The notes beneath the pieces were generated by a model that saw only the letters and a program-made list of their open reading frames with translations, was not told where the DNA came from and made no database searches. From contig NZ_VFQF01000001.1 in the NCBI RefSeq assembly GCF_006717145.1, positions 1,302,001 to 1,366,000 of the forward strand: DNA of 64,000 nucleotides, read 5' to 3'. Made by a program: the position numbers and the translations under genes. This document shows positions 46,660 to 54,369 of the stretch, piece by piece (position 1 is the first letter of the stretch; every line of letters begins with the position of its first letter). Origin of the DNA: Humibacillus xanthopallidus. GTDB lineage: Bacteria > Actinomycetota > Actinomycetes > Actinomycetales > Dermatophilaceae.

Positions 46660-48664
46660 GTCGGTGGTCCTTGTCTCTCGGAGGGGTCGTGCGGGTGGTC
46701 GTGCGGGTGGTCGTGCTGGTGGTCGTGCGGGAGGGGGGTGCCACGGCGCGCAGGTGTCCGGCGTCACCGGAGCGGGCGAGCGGTGTGCGCAGCAGGTCGG
46801 CGGCCACGGCGTCGTTCTGCCGCAGCCCGGGACCGCCGAAGCCCGGTCGTGAGAAGCCGCCGGCGCCCGCCGAGCCCGACACCGCCGGGCCGAGCAGGAA
46901 GCGGCGCGGGTGCACGCTCCCGTCCGCCCGCACGGCGCGACCGCGTGCGTCGGCGACGAGCTGCCCGCTGCCGAGCGGCGTGCCGTCGGCCGCGACGACC
47001 GGCCGTGACCGCAGCTCGCCGGTCGCGAGCAGTCCGGCGACGAGCGGGTCGTTGACGAGGGCGCTGTCCGGCCGGGGCAGGCGGGCCTCGACGGCGGCTC
47101 GGGCCCGCACGACGCGGTGGCCAGAGCGGGCCACGAAGCGGCCGTCCTCGACCCCGAGCGTCAGGTCCGGGCCGACGAAGCGCACGACGCCGGCGCGGTG
47201 AAGGGCGAGCAGCTCGGCCAGACGGCGCGGAGGCGGGCCGCTCGCGAGGAACGAGAACAACCCGTGGAAGTCACCCTCGACGCGGCGCACACGGTCCTCG
47301 TCGAGGAGGCGCCCCGTGACGACGAGGTCGGCCAGGGCGGCATACACCCCGAGGAGGGTGTCGAAGACCGCCCGGTCGCTCGAGCGGGCGGGGTCGGCAC
47401 GGCGTCGCAGGTCGTGCTCCACGTGCTCGACCACCCGAGCCTCGACCTCGTCAGCCGGTGTCGAGCCACTGACGAGAGGAGCGAGCGGGCGGTCGATGAG
47501 CGCGATGTCGAAGACGTCGGTGGGGTCGAGCAGGTGGGGGGCCGCAGCGTCGACGAGACCACTCCCGGTGACGTCGGTGACGGTCAGGGCACGCTCGAGG
47601 TCCTCGACGGTGCCCCGGGTCCGCTCGGGGTGGGCCTCGAAGAGCCGGCGGTAGTGCGCCACCGCGAGCTCGAGCACGACGAGCGGCCACACCTGGGTGC
47701 GGTAGTCGAGGGCCGACCTGCCGTCCCCGAGGGAGCCGAGCCGCTCACGGGTCAGGTGCCGCAGCGGAGCCGGACCGCTGCCCGAGTCGCGGATCTCGTA
47801 GCCGAGCTTGGCGTGGTAGGGCACGCCGCGGCGTGAGCCGACGTGCAGCACGGGCTCCTTGCCGCTCGGGTGGTAGGTGAGCGCGGCACCGTCGCCGGAG
47901 AAGCGGCCACCCCGGCCCTCACCGAGGAGCACCACGAGGTCGACGAACGCCAGCCCCATGCCCCGCACGAGCACCGGCTCACCGGGCCGGAGCCCGGAGA
48001 GGTCGATGTCGGCGGTGTGCCCCGACGGGAGGTAGGTGAGCCCGGCCTCGTCGGCGGCATCGAGCAGTCGCTGCTCCTCGATGCCCGGCGCCTGCTCGAG
48101 GTAGCCCTGCGCGAGCACGACGAGGTCGGCCTCGACCGAGGAGCCCGTTGCGAGCTCGATGCGCTGGGCCGATCCGGACGAGTCTGCGAGGGAGTCCGCG
48201 GTGGAGTCCACGAGAGCGGTCGCGCGCGTGGCGTGGTGGTGCACCGTCACCCGGTCGGGCAGGCGCGCCGTCGCCCGCTCCCAGGCCCAGGAGAGGTAGC
48301 GCGCCTGGAGCACCCGAGGGGCGAAGGCCCGTGGGCCCGTCAACTCTCCACCGGCCGAGGTGGGGCGCGTCCACTGCGCCCACTCGGCGAGCGAGGGGCC
48401 CGGGTCGAGCGGCCCTTCGCACTGCACCGACTCGTCGGTGAAGACCGTGACGTCCTGCGCCTCGGAGTTCATCCAGAGCAGAGGTGACTGGGCGTCGCGC
48501 CAGATGCGGCCACCGCCCGGTGGGTGGGGGTCGATGACGTGCAGCTCGATCGCCTCACCGGAGGTCTGCTGCCGAAGCCGGCTGGCGAGCCGCTCGACGA
48601 TGCCGAGCGTTCGCGGGCCGGCCCCGACGAAGGCGATCGAGCGCGCGCCGGTGGTGCGCGTCAT
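46649..48664 (-). CDS. FAD/NAD(P)-binding protein of the HI0933/FAD-NAD(P)-binding type
   Basis: A 671-residue cytosolic flavoprotein. The N-terminal dinucleotide fold reads RSIAFVGAGPRTLGIVERLA, with the continuation IDPHPPGGGRIWR and SPLLWMNSEAQDVTVF typical of large FAD-NAD(P)-binding proteins found in actinobacterial sulfur and siderophore-like clusters. The reaction is unknown; N- or S-oxygenation of the imported substrate is a possibility. The last 25 residues are Thr/Arg repeats encoded by four 12-bp repeats. The start overlaps the SsuE-GNAT stop (ATGA). Confidence 0.83.
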   Translation of the reverse strand: MTRTTGARSIAFVGAGPRTLGIVERLASRLRQQTSGEAIELHVIDPHPPGGGRIWRDAQSPLLWMNSEAQDVTVFTDESVQCEGPLDPGPSLAEWAQWTRPTSAGGELTGPRAFAPRVLQARYLSWAWERATARLPDRVTVHHHATRATALVDSTADSLADSSGSAQRIELATGSSVEADLVVLAQGYLEQAPGIEEQRLLDAADEAGLTYLPSGHTADIDLSGLRPGEPVLVRGMGLAFVDLVVLLGEGRGGRFSGDGAALTYHPSGKEPVLHVGSRRGVPYHAKLGYEIRDSGSGPAPLRHLTRERLGSLGDGRSALDYRTQVWPLVVLELAVAHYRRLFEAHPERTRGTVEDLERALTVTDVTGSGLVDAAAPHLLDPTDVFDIALIDRPLAPLVSGSTPADEVEARVVEHVEHDLRRRADPARSSDRAVFDTLLGVYAALADLVVTGRLLDEDRVRRVEGDFHGLFSFLASGPPPRRLAELLALHRAGVVRFVGPDLTLGVEDGRFVARSGHRVVRARAAVEARLPRPDSALVNDPLVAGLLATGELRSRPVVAADGTPLGSGQLVADARGRAVRADGSVHPRRFLLGPAVSGSAGAGGFSRPGFGGPGLRQNDAVAADLLRTPLARSGDAGHLRAVAPPSRTTTSTTTRTTTRTTPPRDKDHRRVS
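46685..46732. repeat. Four 12-bp tandem repeats at the 3' end of the FAD gene
   Basis: GGTCGTGCGGGT-type units occur four times in a row, the third and fourth with one change each. They encode the Thr-Thr-Arg tail of the flavoprotein and could vary by slippage without frameshift. Confidence 0.8.
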
Positions 48665-49752
48665 GCGGCGCCCCAGTCCGCGTAGCGGACCACGTGAGCC
48701 GGCGCGAGGGTGACCGGGCTGCGCGACAGCTCCTTGTCGAAGGCGTGCGGTCCGACAGCCTCCGGGTCGGCATGCAGGTCGAAGGCCGGCAGGTAGCCGG
48801 CTGCGAGGTAGAGCGCCCGCGCCTCCGGCTGCCGGGGCCCGGTCGTGAGGTGGATTCGTCGGTAACCCAACGAGGTCGCGGCGCGCTCGAGCTCGGCCAG
48901 CACCCGACGCGCCAGACCCTGGCGGCGGTACTGGGCGTTGGTCCAGACCCGCTTCACCTCCGCGGTCTCGGCGTCGAGCCGACGGATCGCGCCACCGGCG
49001 ATGGTCTGGCCACCACGGAGCACGACGATGAACGCGCCGTCCGGACCCTCGAAGTCGGCGAGCGGCACCTCGGTGAGCTGGGTGTGTGGTGTGTCGAGCC
49101 CGTAGCGCGTGCCGTACTCGACGACGAGGTCGTCGAGCAGCGGCGCTGCGACGTCGTCGTGCGGAGAGACCCGCAGCACGACGTCGTCGTCCTCGTCGAC
49201 GGGCAGGACGTCCGAGCGGTGCCGGGCGAGGTGGGAGAGGAAGGACTCCGTGACCTGGTGAAGCGCGCGGGCCGCCCCCTCGGCGAGCAGCACTCCCCCG
49301 TCGGTGGGATAGACCGTGATGTCGGACGCGATGACGAACCAGCCCTGGGTGACGTGCTCCGCACCGAGCGAGACGAGCACGGGTCGCAAGGCGTAGTCGA
49401 CGGCGAGCACGTGGGCGTTGCTGCCGCCGGTCGCGACCGGCAGGACCGTCTTGCCCCTCAGCGCGTACTGAGGGAGGAGGTCGAGCAGCAGCTTGAGCAG
49501 GCCCGTGTAGGCCGCCTTGTAGACCGGCGTGGTGACGACGACGGCGTCGGAGGCCTCGATCTGGGCGACGACGTCGGCGATGCGCGGGTCCGACGTGTCT
49601 GCCCGCACGAGGGCGCCGGCGGGCAGGTCGCGCAGCACGATCCGCCTCACCTCGTGGCCGCGGACGGCGAGCCGCCGCTCGATGTGACCGAGCACGGCAT
49701 CGGTGCGCGAGGACGCGGACGGGCTCGAGGAGATGGTGACGATGGTGGCCAT
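48661..49752 (-). CDS. FMN reductase (SsuE-like) fused to a GNAT acetyltransferase
   Basis: A 363-residue two-domain protein. Residues about 1-180 form a flavodoxin-like NAD(P)H:FMN reductase (TISSSPSASSRTDAVLGHI, VVVTTPVYKAAYTGLLKLLLD, VATGGSNAHVLAVDYALRP). Residues about 190-345 form an acetyltransferase with motif A QYRRQGLARRVLAELE and motif B EARALYLAAGY. The two activities match two separate steps of Bacillus S-alkylcysteine salvage, N-acetylation and FMNH2 supply. ATG 49752 follows GAGGAG; the gene starts 9 bases after the binding-protein gene. Confidence 0.9.
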   Translation of the reverse strand: MATIVTISSSPSASSRTDAVLGHIERRLAVRGHEVRRIVLRDLPAGALVRADTSDPRIADVVAQIEASDAVVVTTPVYKAAYTGLLKLLLDLLPQYALRGKTVLPVATGGSNAHVLAVDYALRPVLVSLGAEHVTQGWFVIASDITVYPTDGGVLLAEGAARALHQVTESFLSHLARHRSDVLPVDEDDDVVLRVSPHDDVAAPLLDDLVVEYGTRYGLDTPHTQLTEVPLADFEGPDGAFIVVLRGGQTIAGGAIRRLDAETAEVKRVWTNAQYRRQGLARRVLAELERAATSLGYRRIHLTTGPRQPEARALYLAAGYLPAFDLHADPEAVGPHAFDKELSRSPVTLAPAHVVRYADWGAA

Positions 49753-49761
49753 GTCAGCTCC

Positions 49762-50790
49762 TCACTTGGCTGCCGGCTTGGGCAGTCCGGCGGGGTTGAC
49801 CTCCGACGCCGGCACTGCCTCGGTGGTGAGGCCCCAGCGGGCGAGCACCTTGCCGTAGGTGCCGTCCGCGATGGCGGCGTTGATGGCGGCCGAGATCGGA
49901 CCCGCGAGTCCGCTTCCCTTCTTCGTCAGCACCCCGACCTTGCCCGGGATCGGGTAGCTCGACGAGACCGTGCCGACGATCTGCGTCTTGCCCGCCGTGA
50001 CGACGTGGTAGGTCGCCGTGGGGTTCGGGCCGAGGTAGAGGTCGATGCGTCCCGAGTCGAGGGCGAGGTAGTACTCCGTCGTGCCCTGGTAGTAGACGAG
50101 CTCGGCGGGAGCGCGACCGGCCTTCTCGTTCGCCTCGTTCCAGCGCAGCAGGATCGCCTCCTGCAGGGTGCCGGAACCGACGGCCACCCGCTTGCCCGAG
50201 ATGTCGGCCGGGCCCCGCACGACGAGTGCCGAGCCCTTCTTCGCCTCGAAGGCGTGCAGCCCCAGACGGTAGGTGGCGAAGTCGTACTTCTCCTTGCGCT
50301 CCTCCGAGACGCCGACGTTGGAGATGGCCACCTGGTACTTGCCGGAGTCGATGCCGATGAAGAGGTTCTCCCAGCTCGTCGTCTGCACGTCGGCCTGCAG
50401 GCCCAGGACGTCGGCGACGAGGTGGGCGACGTCGACCTCGACGCCGATCGGGGTCTTGTTGTCGTCTGCGGTGAAGGCGAGCGGGGGTATGCCGCCGCCT
50501 GCACCGCCGCTGCCGATGACGAGCCGGCCGCTCGCGCGGACCGCGGCCGGCAGCGTGGCAGCGATCTCCGGATGCGCGACCCCGGCGACCCGGGTGGCCG
50601 ACGCCGACGTGTCGAACGACACGGGCAGGACCTTCGAGTCGCCGAGCGCCTTCGGGTCGACGGTGGGTGCGGCCGTCGGCCCCGGGTCGGCGCAGGCGCC
50701 GAGCAGTGCAGCCGCGACGATGATGCCGGCCGCGCCGAGCGCGGTGCGCCGGGTCGGGATCCGCGAGGTGCGAGAAGTGCTGGTAGTCAT
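49762..50790 (-). CDS. ABC transporter substrate-binding lipoprotein (family 3), copy 1
   Basis: A 342-residue amino-acid-type solute-binding protein. The signal peptide ends with the lipobox LGAC, so it is anchored on the outer face of the membrane. The SBP_bac_3 domain has IGVEVDVAHLVADVLGL, SWENLFIGIDSGKYQVAISN and TEYYLALDSGRIDLYLGPN. It is clearly related to the next gene upstream but far from identical, so the importer can use two receptors. One Ile codon is the rare ATA inside an octamer copy. Confidence 0.9.
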   Translation of the reverse strand: MTTSTSRTSRIPTRRTALGAAGIIVAAALLGACADPGPTAAPTVDPKALGDSKVLPVSFDTSASATRVAGVAHPEIAATLPAAVRASGRLVIGSGGAGGGIPPLAFTADDNKTPIGVEVDVAHLVADVLGLQADVQTTSWENLFIGIDSGKYQVAISNVGVSEERKEKYDFATYRLGLHAFEAKKGSALVVRGPADISGKRVAVGSGTLQEAILLRWNEANEKAGRAPAELVYYQGTTEYYLALDSGRIDLYLGPNPTATYHVVTAGKTQIVGTVSSSYPIPGKVGVLTKKGSGLAGPISAAINAAIADGTYGKVLARWGLTTEAVPASEVNPAGLPKPAAK

Positions 50791-50847
50791 GATGATTCGT
50801 TCTCCTGGACGGTGCTCAGTGCGGTTGGGGCAGACATCGACTCGTCT

Positions 50848-51849
50848 TCAGCTGGTCTTGGGCAGGCCGGGAGGGTTGACCTCCGAGGTGGTCACGGCCT
50901 CGCTGGAGAGGTTCCAGCGGGCGAGGACCTTGGCATAGCTGCCGTCGGCGATGGCGGAGTTGATGGCCGCGGCATACGGCTTGGCGAGCCCGGAGCCCTT
51001 CTTGGTGAGCACGGCGATGAGGCCCTGAAGCGAGTCGCCGGCGCCGGAGAAGTGGCCGATGGCCTCGGTCTGGCCGGCGGTGCTCACGTGGTAGGCCACG
51101 CTGGGGTTGGGGCCGAAGTAGGCATCGATGCGACGCGACGCCAGCGCGAGGTAGTAGTCGGTCTGGGACTGGAAGTACTTCACCTCTGCCGGCGCGAGCC
51201 CGTCCTTGACGTTGGCCTCGTTCCAGTCGAGGAGGATCTTCTCCTGGTTGGTGCCCGACCCGACGGCGATCGTCTTGCCGGCGATGTCCTTGCGGCCCGT
51301 GACCCGCCAGGTGCCGCCCTTGGGCGCCTCGAACGCGAGGTCGTCCTTGCGGTAGGTCGCGAAGTCGTACTTCTCCTTGCGCTCCTCCGTGACGGTGACG
51401 TTGGTGAGCGCCACGTCGTAGCGACCGGAGTCGATGCCGAGGAAGACGTTCTCCCAGCTCGTCGCCGGGGTCTCGACCTTGAGGCCGAGCTTGTCGGCGA
51501 AGAGGTGCGCGAGGTCGACCTCGACGCCGATGACCGTCTTGTCGTCGTCGGCCGTGAAGACGAGCGGCGGGGTTCCGCCACCCGCGCCGGCGTTCGCTGC
51601 CGTGATGGTGCCGCGCACACGGATCGCCTGGGGCAGCAGGGCGGCCGCTGCCTCGTCCTTCGTCGCCGTGATGCGCTTCTGGTCCGGTGAGGTGTTGACG
51701 ACTGGTGCGGCCGCGGCGGCGGACGGTGCCGCAGCGTTGCTCGCCTCGGCAGCCCCGGAGCAGGCGGTGAGCGCTACTGAGGTCACGAGGGCCAGGACGG
51801 TGACGGCATACGTCGTCGGGCGGCGGAGGGTGTGGGGGCGTGCGGACAT
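50848..51849 (-). CDS. ABC transporter substrate-binding lipoprotein (family 3), copy 2
   Basis: A 333-residue paralogue of the preceding protein with its own lipoprotein signal (LTAC). Matching segments are IGVEVDLAHLFADKLGL, SWENVFLGIDSGRYDVALTN, EERKEKYDFATYR and the C-terminus TSEVNPPGLPK. Like the pair YtmJ/YtmK of Bacillus, two different receptors serve one permease. ATG 51849 follows GAGGAG. It lies 85 bases downstream of the ATPase gene. Confidence 0.9.
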   Translation of the reverse strand: MSARPHTLRRPTTYAVTVLALVTSVALTACSGAAEASNAAAPSAAAAAPVVNTSPDQKRITATKDEAAAALLPQAIRVRGTITAANAGAGGGTPPLVFTADDDKTVIGVEVDLAHLFADKLGLKVETPATSWENVFLGIDSGRYDVALTNVTVTEERKEKYDFATYRKDDLAFEAPKGGTWRVTGRKDIAGKTIAVGSGTNQEKILLDWNEANVKDGLAPAEVKYFQSQTDYYLALASRRIDAYFGPNPSVAYHVSTAGQTEAIGHFSGAGDSLQGLIAVLTKKGSGLAKPYAAAINSAIADGSYAKVLARWNLSSEAVTTSEVNPPGLPKTS

Positions 51850-51934
51850 GGGGACTCCTCTCGGCACCGGAGCGGTGCGAGTCATGGGTGTGGCCGTGCG
51901 GCCTGAGGGGTGGGGGGTGTGGGGTGGTGCTGGG

Positions 51935-52699
51935 TCAGAGGACGCGGTCGATGAAGGCGCGCGTGCGCTCGTGCACCGGGTGGTCGATGACCTGGCTCGG
52001 TGGGCCCTGCTCGACGACCCGGCCGGCGTCGAGGAAGACGACGGTGTCGGCAACCTCTCGGGCGAAACCGACCTCGTGCGTGACGACGACGAGGGTTGCG
52101 CCGTCTCGGGCGAGCTCCTTGATGACAGCGAGCACCTCGCCGACGAGCTCGGGGTCCAGGGCCGACGTCGGCTCGTCGAAGAGGATGACGTCGGGGTGTA
52201 GAGCGAGTGCCCGGGCGATGGCGACGCGCTGCTGCTGGCCACCGGACAGCTGTCGCGGATAGGCAGCGGCCTTGTCTCCCAACCCAACTCGCTCGAGAAG
52301 CTGCCGTGCCTCCGGCTCGACCTCGGACCGCTTGCGGCCCTGCGCCGACAGCGGGGCCTCGATGACGTTGTCGAGCACCGTCAGGTGCGGGAAGAGGTTG
52401 AACTGCTGGAAGACGAAGCCGATGCGGCTGCGCTGGCGAAGGATGTCGCGCTCGGGCAGCTCGTGCAGCCGGTCACCGACCTGGCGGTAGCCGATGAGCG
52501 TGCCACCCACCCTGACCTGGCCGCGGTCGACCTTCTCGAGGTGGTTAATGGTGCGCAGCAGGGTCGACTTGCCCGAGCCCGACGGCCCGAGGATCACCGT
52601 GACGGTGCCCTCCGCCAGCTCGAGGTCGACGCCGTCGAGCACCCGGTGGGGGCCGAACGACTTGGTGACGCCACGAAGGTCGACGACGGCGGTGCTCAT
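51935..52699 (-). CDS. Polar amino acid-type ABC transporter ATP-binding protein
   Basis: A 254-residue ATPase of the importer: Walker [15 protein letters not shown]-loop [13 protein letters not shown], signature [15 protein letters not shown], Walker [13 protein letters not shown] and switch His in VVTHEVG. It most resembles GlnQ/TcyC-type ATPases for polar amino acids and cystine. Start and stop overlaps couple it to the permease gene. Confidence 0.93.
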   Translation of the reverse strand: MSTAVVDLRGVTKSFGPHRVLDGVDLELAEGTVTVILGPSGSGKSTLLRTINHLEKVDRGQVRVGGTLIGYRQVGDRLHELPERDILRQRSRIGFVFQQFNLFPHLTVLDNVIEAPLSAQGRKRSEVEPEARQLLERVGLGDKAAAYPRQLSGGQQQRVAIARALALHPDVILFDEPTSALDPELVGEVLAVIKELARDGATLVVVTHEVGFAREVADTVVFLDAGRVVEQGPPSQVIDHPVHERTRAFIDRVL

Positions 52700-53739
52700 C
52701 GCGCCACCTCCGCAGTCTCGCGGCGGGCTCGCAGCGCCAGACCGGCCCAGCGGGCGCGAACCTTCTGCACGGGGGTCGGCGGGAGGGCCCGGGCACTGCC
52801 CTTCGCGAAGTGCCTCTCGACGTAGTACTGCCCGATCGTCAGGAGCGTCGTGAGGATGATGTACCAGACCGTCGCGACGAGAAGCAGCGGGACGACACGC
52901 GAGTTGCGTCCATAGATCACCTGCACCTGGTAGAAGAGCTCCGGGATCGCGAGGACGGACACGATGGAGGTCCCCTTGAAGAGGCTGATCACCTCGTTCG
53001 CGGCGTTCGGCAGGATCGAGCGCATGGCCTGGGGCAGCACGATGCGGAAGAACTGCCGGTGCCGCGGGATGCCCAGGGCGGCAGCCGCCTCGCGCTGGCC
53101 CTCGTCGACGGAGAGGATGCCGCCGCGGATGATCTCTGCCGCGTAGGCCGCCTGGTGGAGGGCGAGCCCGAGCACTGCGGCACCCAGGGCGCCGAAGAGG
53201 TCGTTGGTCTGCACGCTGCCGAACGACGGACCGAACGGCAGCCCGAACGAGATCGTCTGGTAGAGGTAGGCGATGTTGAACCAGAAGAGCAGCTGCACGA
53301 TGAGCGGGATGGAGCGGAAGGCCCAGATGTAGGCCCATGCCACCGTGCGCAGGAAAGCGTTGTGCGACAGGCGCATTGCGGCGAGCACGACCCCCAGGGC
53401 GAAGCCGGCGATCGTGCCGAGGACGGTGAGCTGGATCGTCGTCCCGAGAGCCCTGATGATCGTCTCGGTGGCGAAGTACTGGGCGAAGGTGGGCCAGTCC
53501 CAGCCGGGGTTGGTCGCGAGGCCGTTGACGAACATCGCCACGAGGATGAGCACGGCGACGACGCCGACCCACGTCCAGGGGTTGCGACGCGGGACGACGG
53601 TGAGTCCGGCGCCGGTGTCGTGCGCAGGGATACCGTGCGGACTGGACGGGTCCTCGCCGGCACGAGGCGTGGCGGCGGGTCCCGCGCCGTCGACCGGCGG
53701 GGAGTCCCCGACCGGTCGTGCGACAGAGGTGGTGGACAC
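52696..53739 (-). CDS. Polar amino acid-type ABC transporter permease
   Basis: A 347-residue inner-membrane permease with five to six helices and the HisM/GlnP EAA loop [21 protein letters not shown]. The 50-residue cytoplasmic N-terminus rich in Pro/Ala/Asp is longer than usual. Only one permease gene exists, so it should homodimerise. GTG 53739 follows AAGGAG. It is the first structural gene of the SAM-regulated operon; the 280-base leader holds a leader peptide and riboswitch. Confidence 0.9.
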   Translation of the reverse strand: MSTTSVARPVGDSPPVDGAGPAATPRAGEDPSSPHGIPAHDTGAGLTVVPRRNPWTWVGVVAVLILVAMFVNGLATNPGWDWPTFAQYFATETIIRALGTTIQLTVLGTIAGFALGVVLAAMRLSHNAFLRTVAWAYIWAFRSIPLIVQLLFWFNIAYLYQTISFGLPFGPSFGSVQTNDLFGALGAAVLGLALHQAAYAAEIIRGGILSVDEGQREAAAALGIPRHRQFFRIVLPQAMRSILPNAANEVISLFKGTSIVSVLAIPELFYQVQVIYGRNSRVVPLLLVATVWYIILTTLLTIGQYYVERHFAKGSARALPPTPVQKVRARWAGLALRARRETAEVAR

Positions 53740-53818
53740 AGGTGTCTCCTTGGTGGTGGGTGCGTTCGGCGACCCGCCCGCGGGGAAGGTGCGGAACGGG
53801 GCCCGGGGGTCTACGAGG

Positions 53819-53862
53819 AGACCTCCGGAGGAGGGTGCGTGCTGCCCGGCCGTGACGGCCGG
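53819..53862 (-). promoter_or_regulatory. Hairpins between leader peptide and permease (possible attenuator)
   Basis: An eight-base stem CCGGCCGT/ACGGCCGG (53846-53862) begins eight bases after the leader-peptide stop, and a smaller CCTCC/GGAGG hairpin (53822-53834) follows. They could be the switch acted on by leader translation or the riboswitch. No T-run is present, so the mechanism may be Rho-dependent or translational. The remaining bases to the permease start show nothing else. Confidence 0.45.
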
Positions 53863-53870
53863 CGAGATCG

Positions 53871-53954
53871 TCAGGGACGACAGAGCGCGCTGGACACCCG
53901 GAGCAGGTCGACGTGACGACGAAGCACCAGGTGGGTGCCCGTGCTGCGCGTCAT
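53871..53954 (-). CDS. 27-residue Cys-containing leader peptide of the sulfur operon
   Basis: A short reading frame, ATG to TGA, encodes a basic peptide ending [17 protein letters not shown]. It resembles the family of short putative leader peptides seen before sulfur genes in actinobacteria, which share an HVDLxRV-S-x-LCR core. GAGGAG lies about six bases upstream. Near its end is a single Cys codon TGT, then Arg-Pro-stop, so ribosome pausing there could report cysteine supply. It lies between the SAM riboswitch and the permease gene. Confidence 0.75.
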   Translation of the reverse strand: MTRSTGTHLVLRRHVDLLRVSSALCRP

Positions 53955-54019
53955 GCCCGCTCCTCGGTTCCTGGACCCGAGCACCTCGAGTCCGCGCTTG
54001 CCGGCGCCGAGACGGCGAC

Positions 54020-54106
54020 GGCCAGGTATTCACCCGGAGCACCCCGCCGCGGAGGAGGGTTGCTGTCCAGCGAGCCGGGGCTTGGCACTGGAGCTCTTGA
54101 CCTGTC
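54020..54106 (-). promoter_or_regulatory. SAM-IV-type riboswitch
   Basis: The minus strand contains the core segments GTGCCAAGCCCCGGCTCGC, GGACAGCAACCCTCC, CCGCGGCGGGGTGC and TCCGGGTGAATACCTGG in the order of the actinobacterial SAM-IV (SAM-I-related) consensus. CAGGT at the 5' end pairs with ACCTG at the 3' end as P1, and GCTCG-type arms close the GCCCCGGC loop. It sits about five bases after the predicted transcription start and governs the whole downstream operon, normally switching expression off when S-adenosylmethionine is plentiful. Confidence 0.87.
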
Positions 54107-54110
54107 GGCA

Positions 54111-54139
54111 ACCCTAGAAGCGGCCTCACCGGCGGTCAA
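54111..54139 (-). promoter_or_regulatory. Promoter of the sulfur operon
   Basis: TTGACC (54134-54139) and TAGGGT (54111-54116) are 17 bases apart on the minus strand, a near-ideal housekeeping promoter. Transcription would start near 54104, just before the riboswitch. Confidence 0.75.
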
Positions 54140-54149
54140 ACGACGAAAC

Positions 54150-54180
54150 GGGCCGCGCCGGGCATTGCCCGACGCGACCC
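54150..54180 (-). terminator. Possible second terminator upstream of the sulfur promoter
   Basis: GGGTCGCGTCGGGC and GCCCGGCGCGGCCC pair fully on the minus strand if two G-U pairs are allowed, with a three-base loop and a T-rich flank. It could stop rpsA read-through. On the plus strand the same bases mismatch. The stretch 54181-54318 shows no gene. Confidence 0.45.
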
Positions 54181-54318
54181 GTGCTGTCGCATGATCCGCG
54201 AATCAATCTGTGCCGCAGTGGAATTCGCTGGCACACCGACCCGGGGCCGGAAGTCCAATTCCTATGTTCTGGGTCGGATATTGCCCTTGCGCCTTCTTGC
54301 ATCCTGAGACGGAGAAAG

Positions 54319-54357
54319 CGAAGGAGCCCCGGACCACGAGGGTCCGGGGCTCCTTCG
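54319..54357 (-). terminator. Terminator of rpsA
   Basis: A 17-bp perfect stem (arm CGAAGGAGCCCCGGACC) with loop ACGAG begins 13 bases after the rpsA stop. Its loop-proximal sequence GGACCACGAG is shared with the terminator at 42740. Confidence 0.85.
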
Positions 54358-54369
54358 GAGCGGTGAGGC

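Noticed and set aside
48694-51690. A 998-codon open frame on the plus strand
   Set aside because: It is antisense to the SsuE-GNAT gene and both binding-protein genes, which have strong family matches.
53951-54139. A 62-codon frame overlapping the sulfur-operon leader
   Set aside because: It runs through the SAM riboswitch and promoter and has no ribosome site; the 27-codon frame at 53871-53954 fits a leader peptide better.
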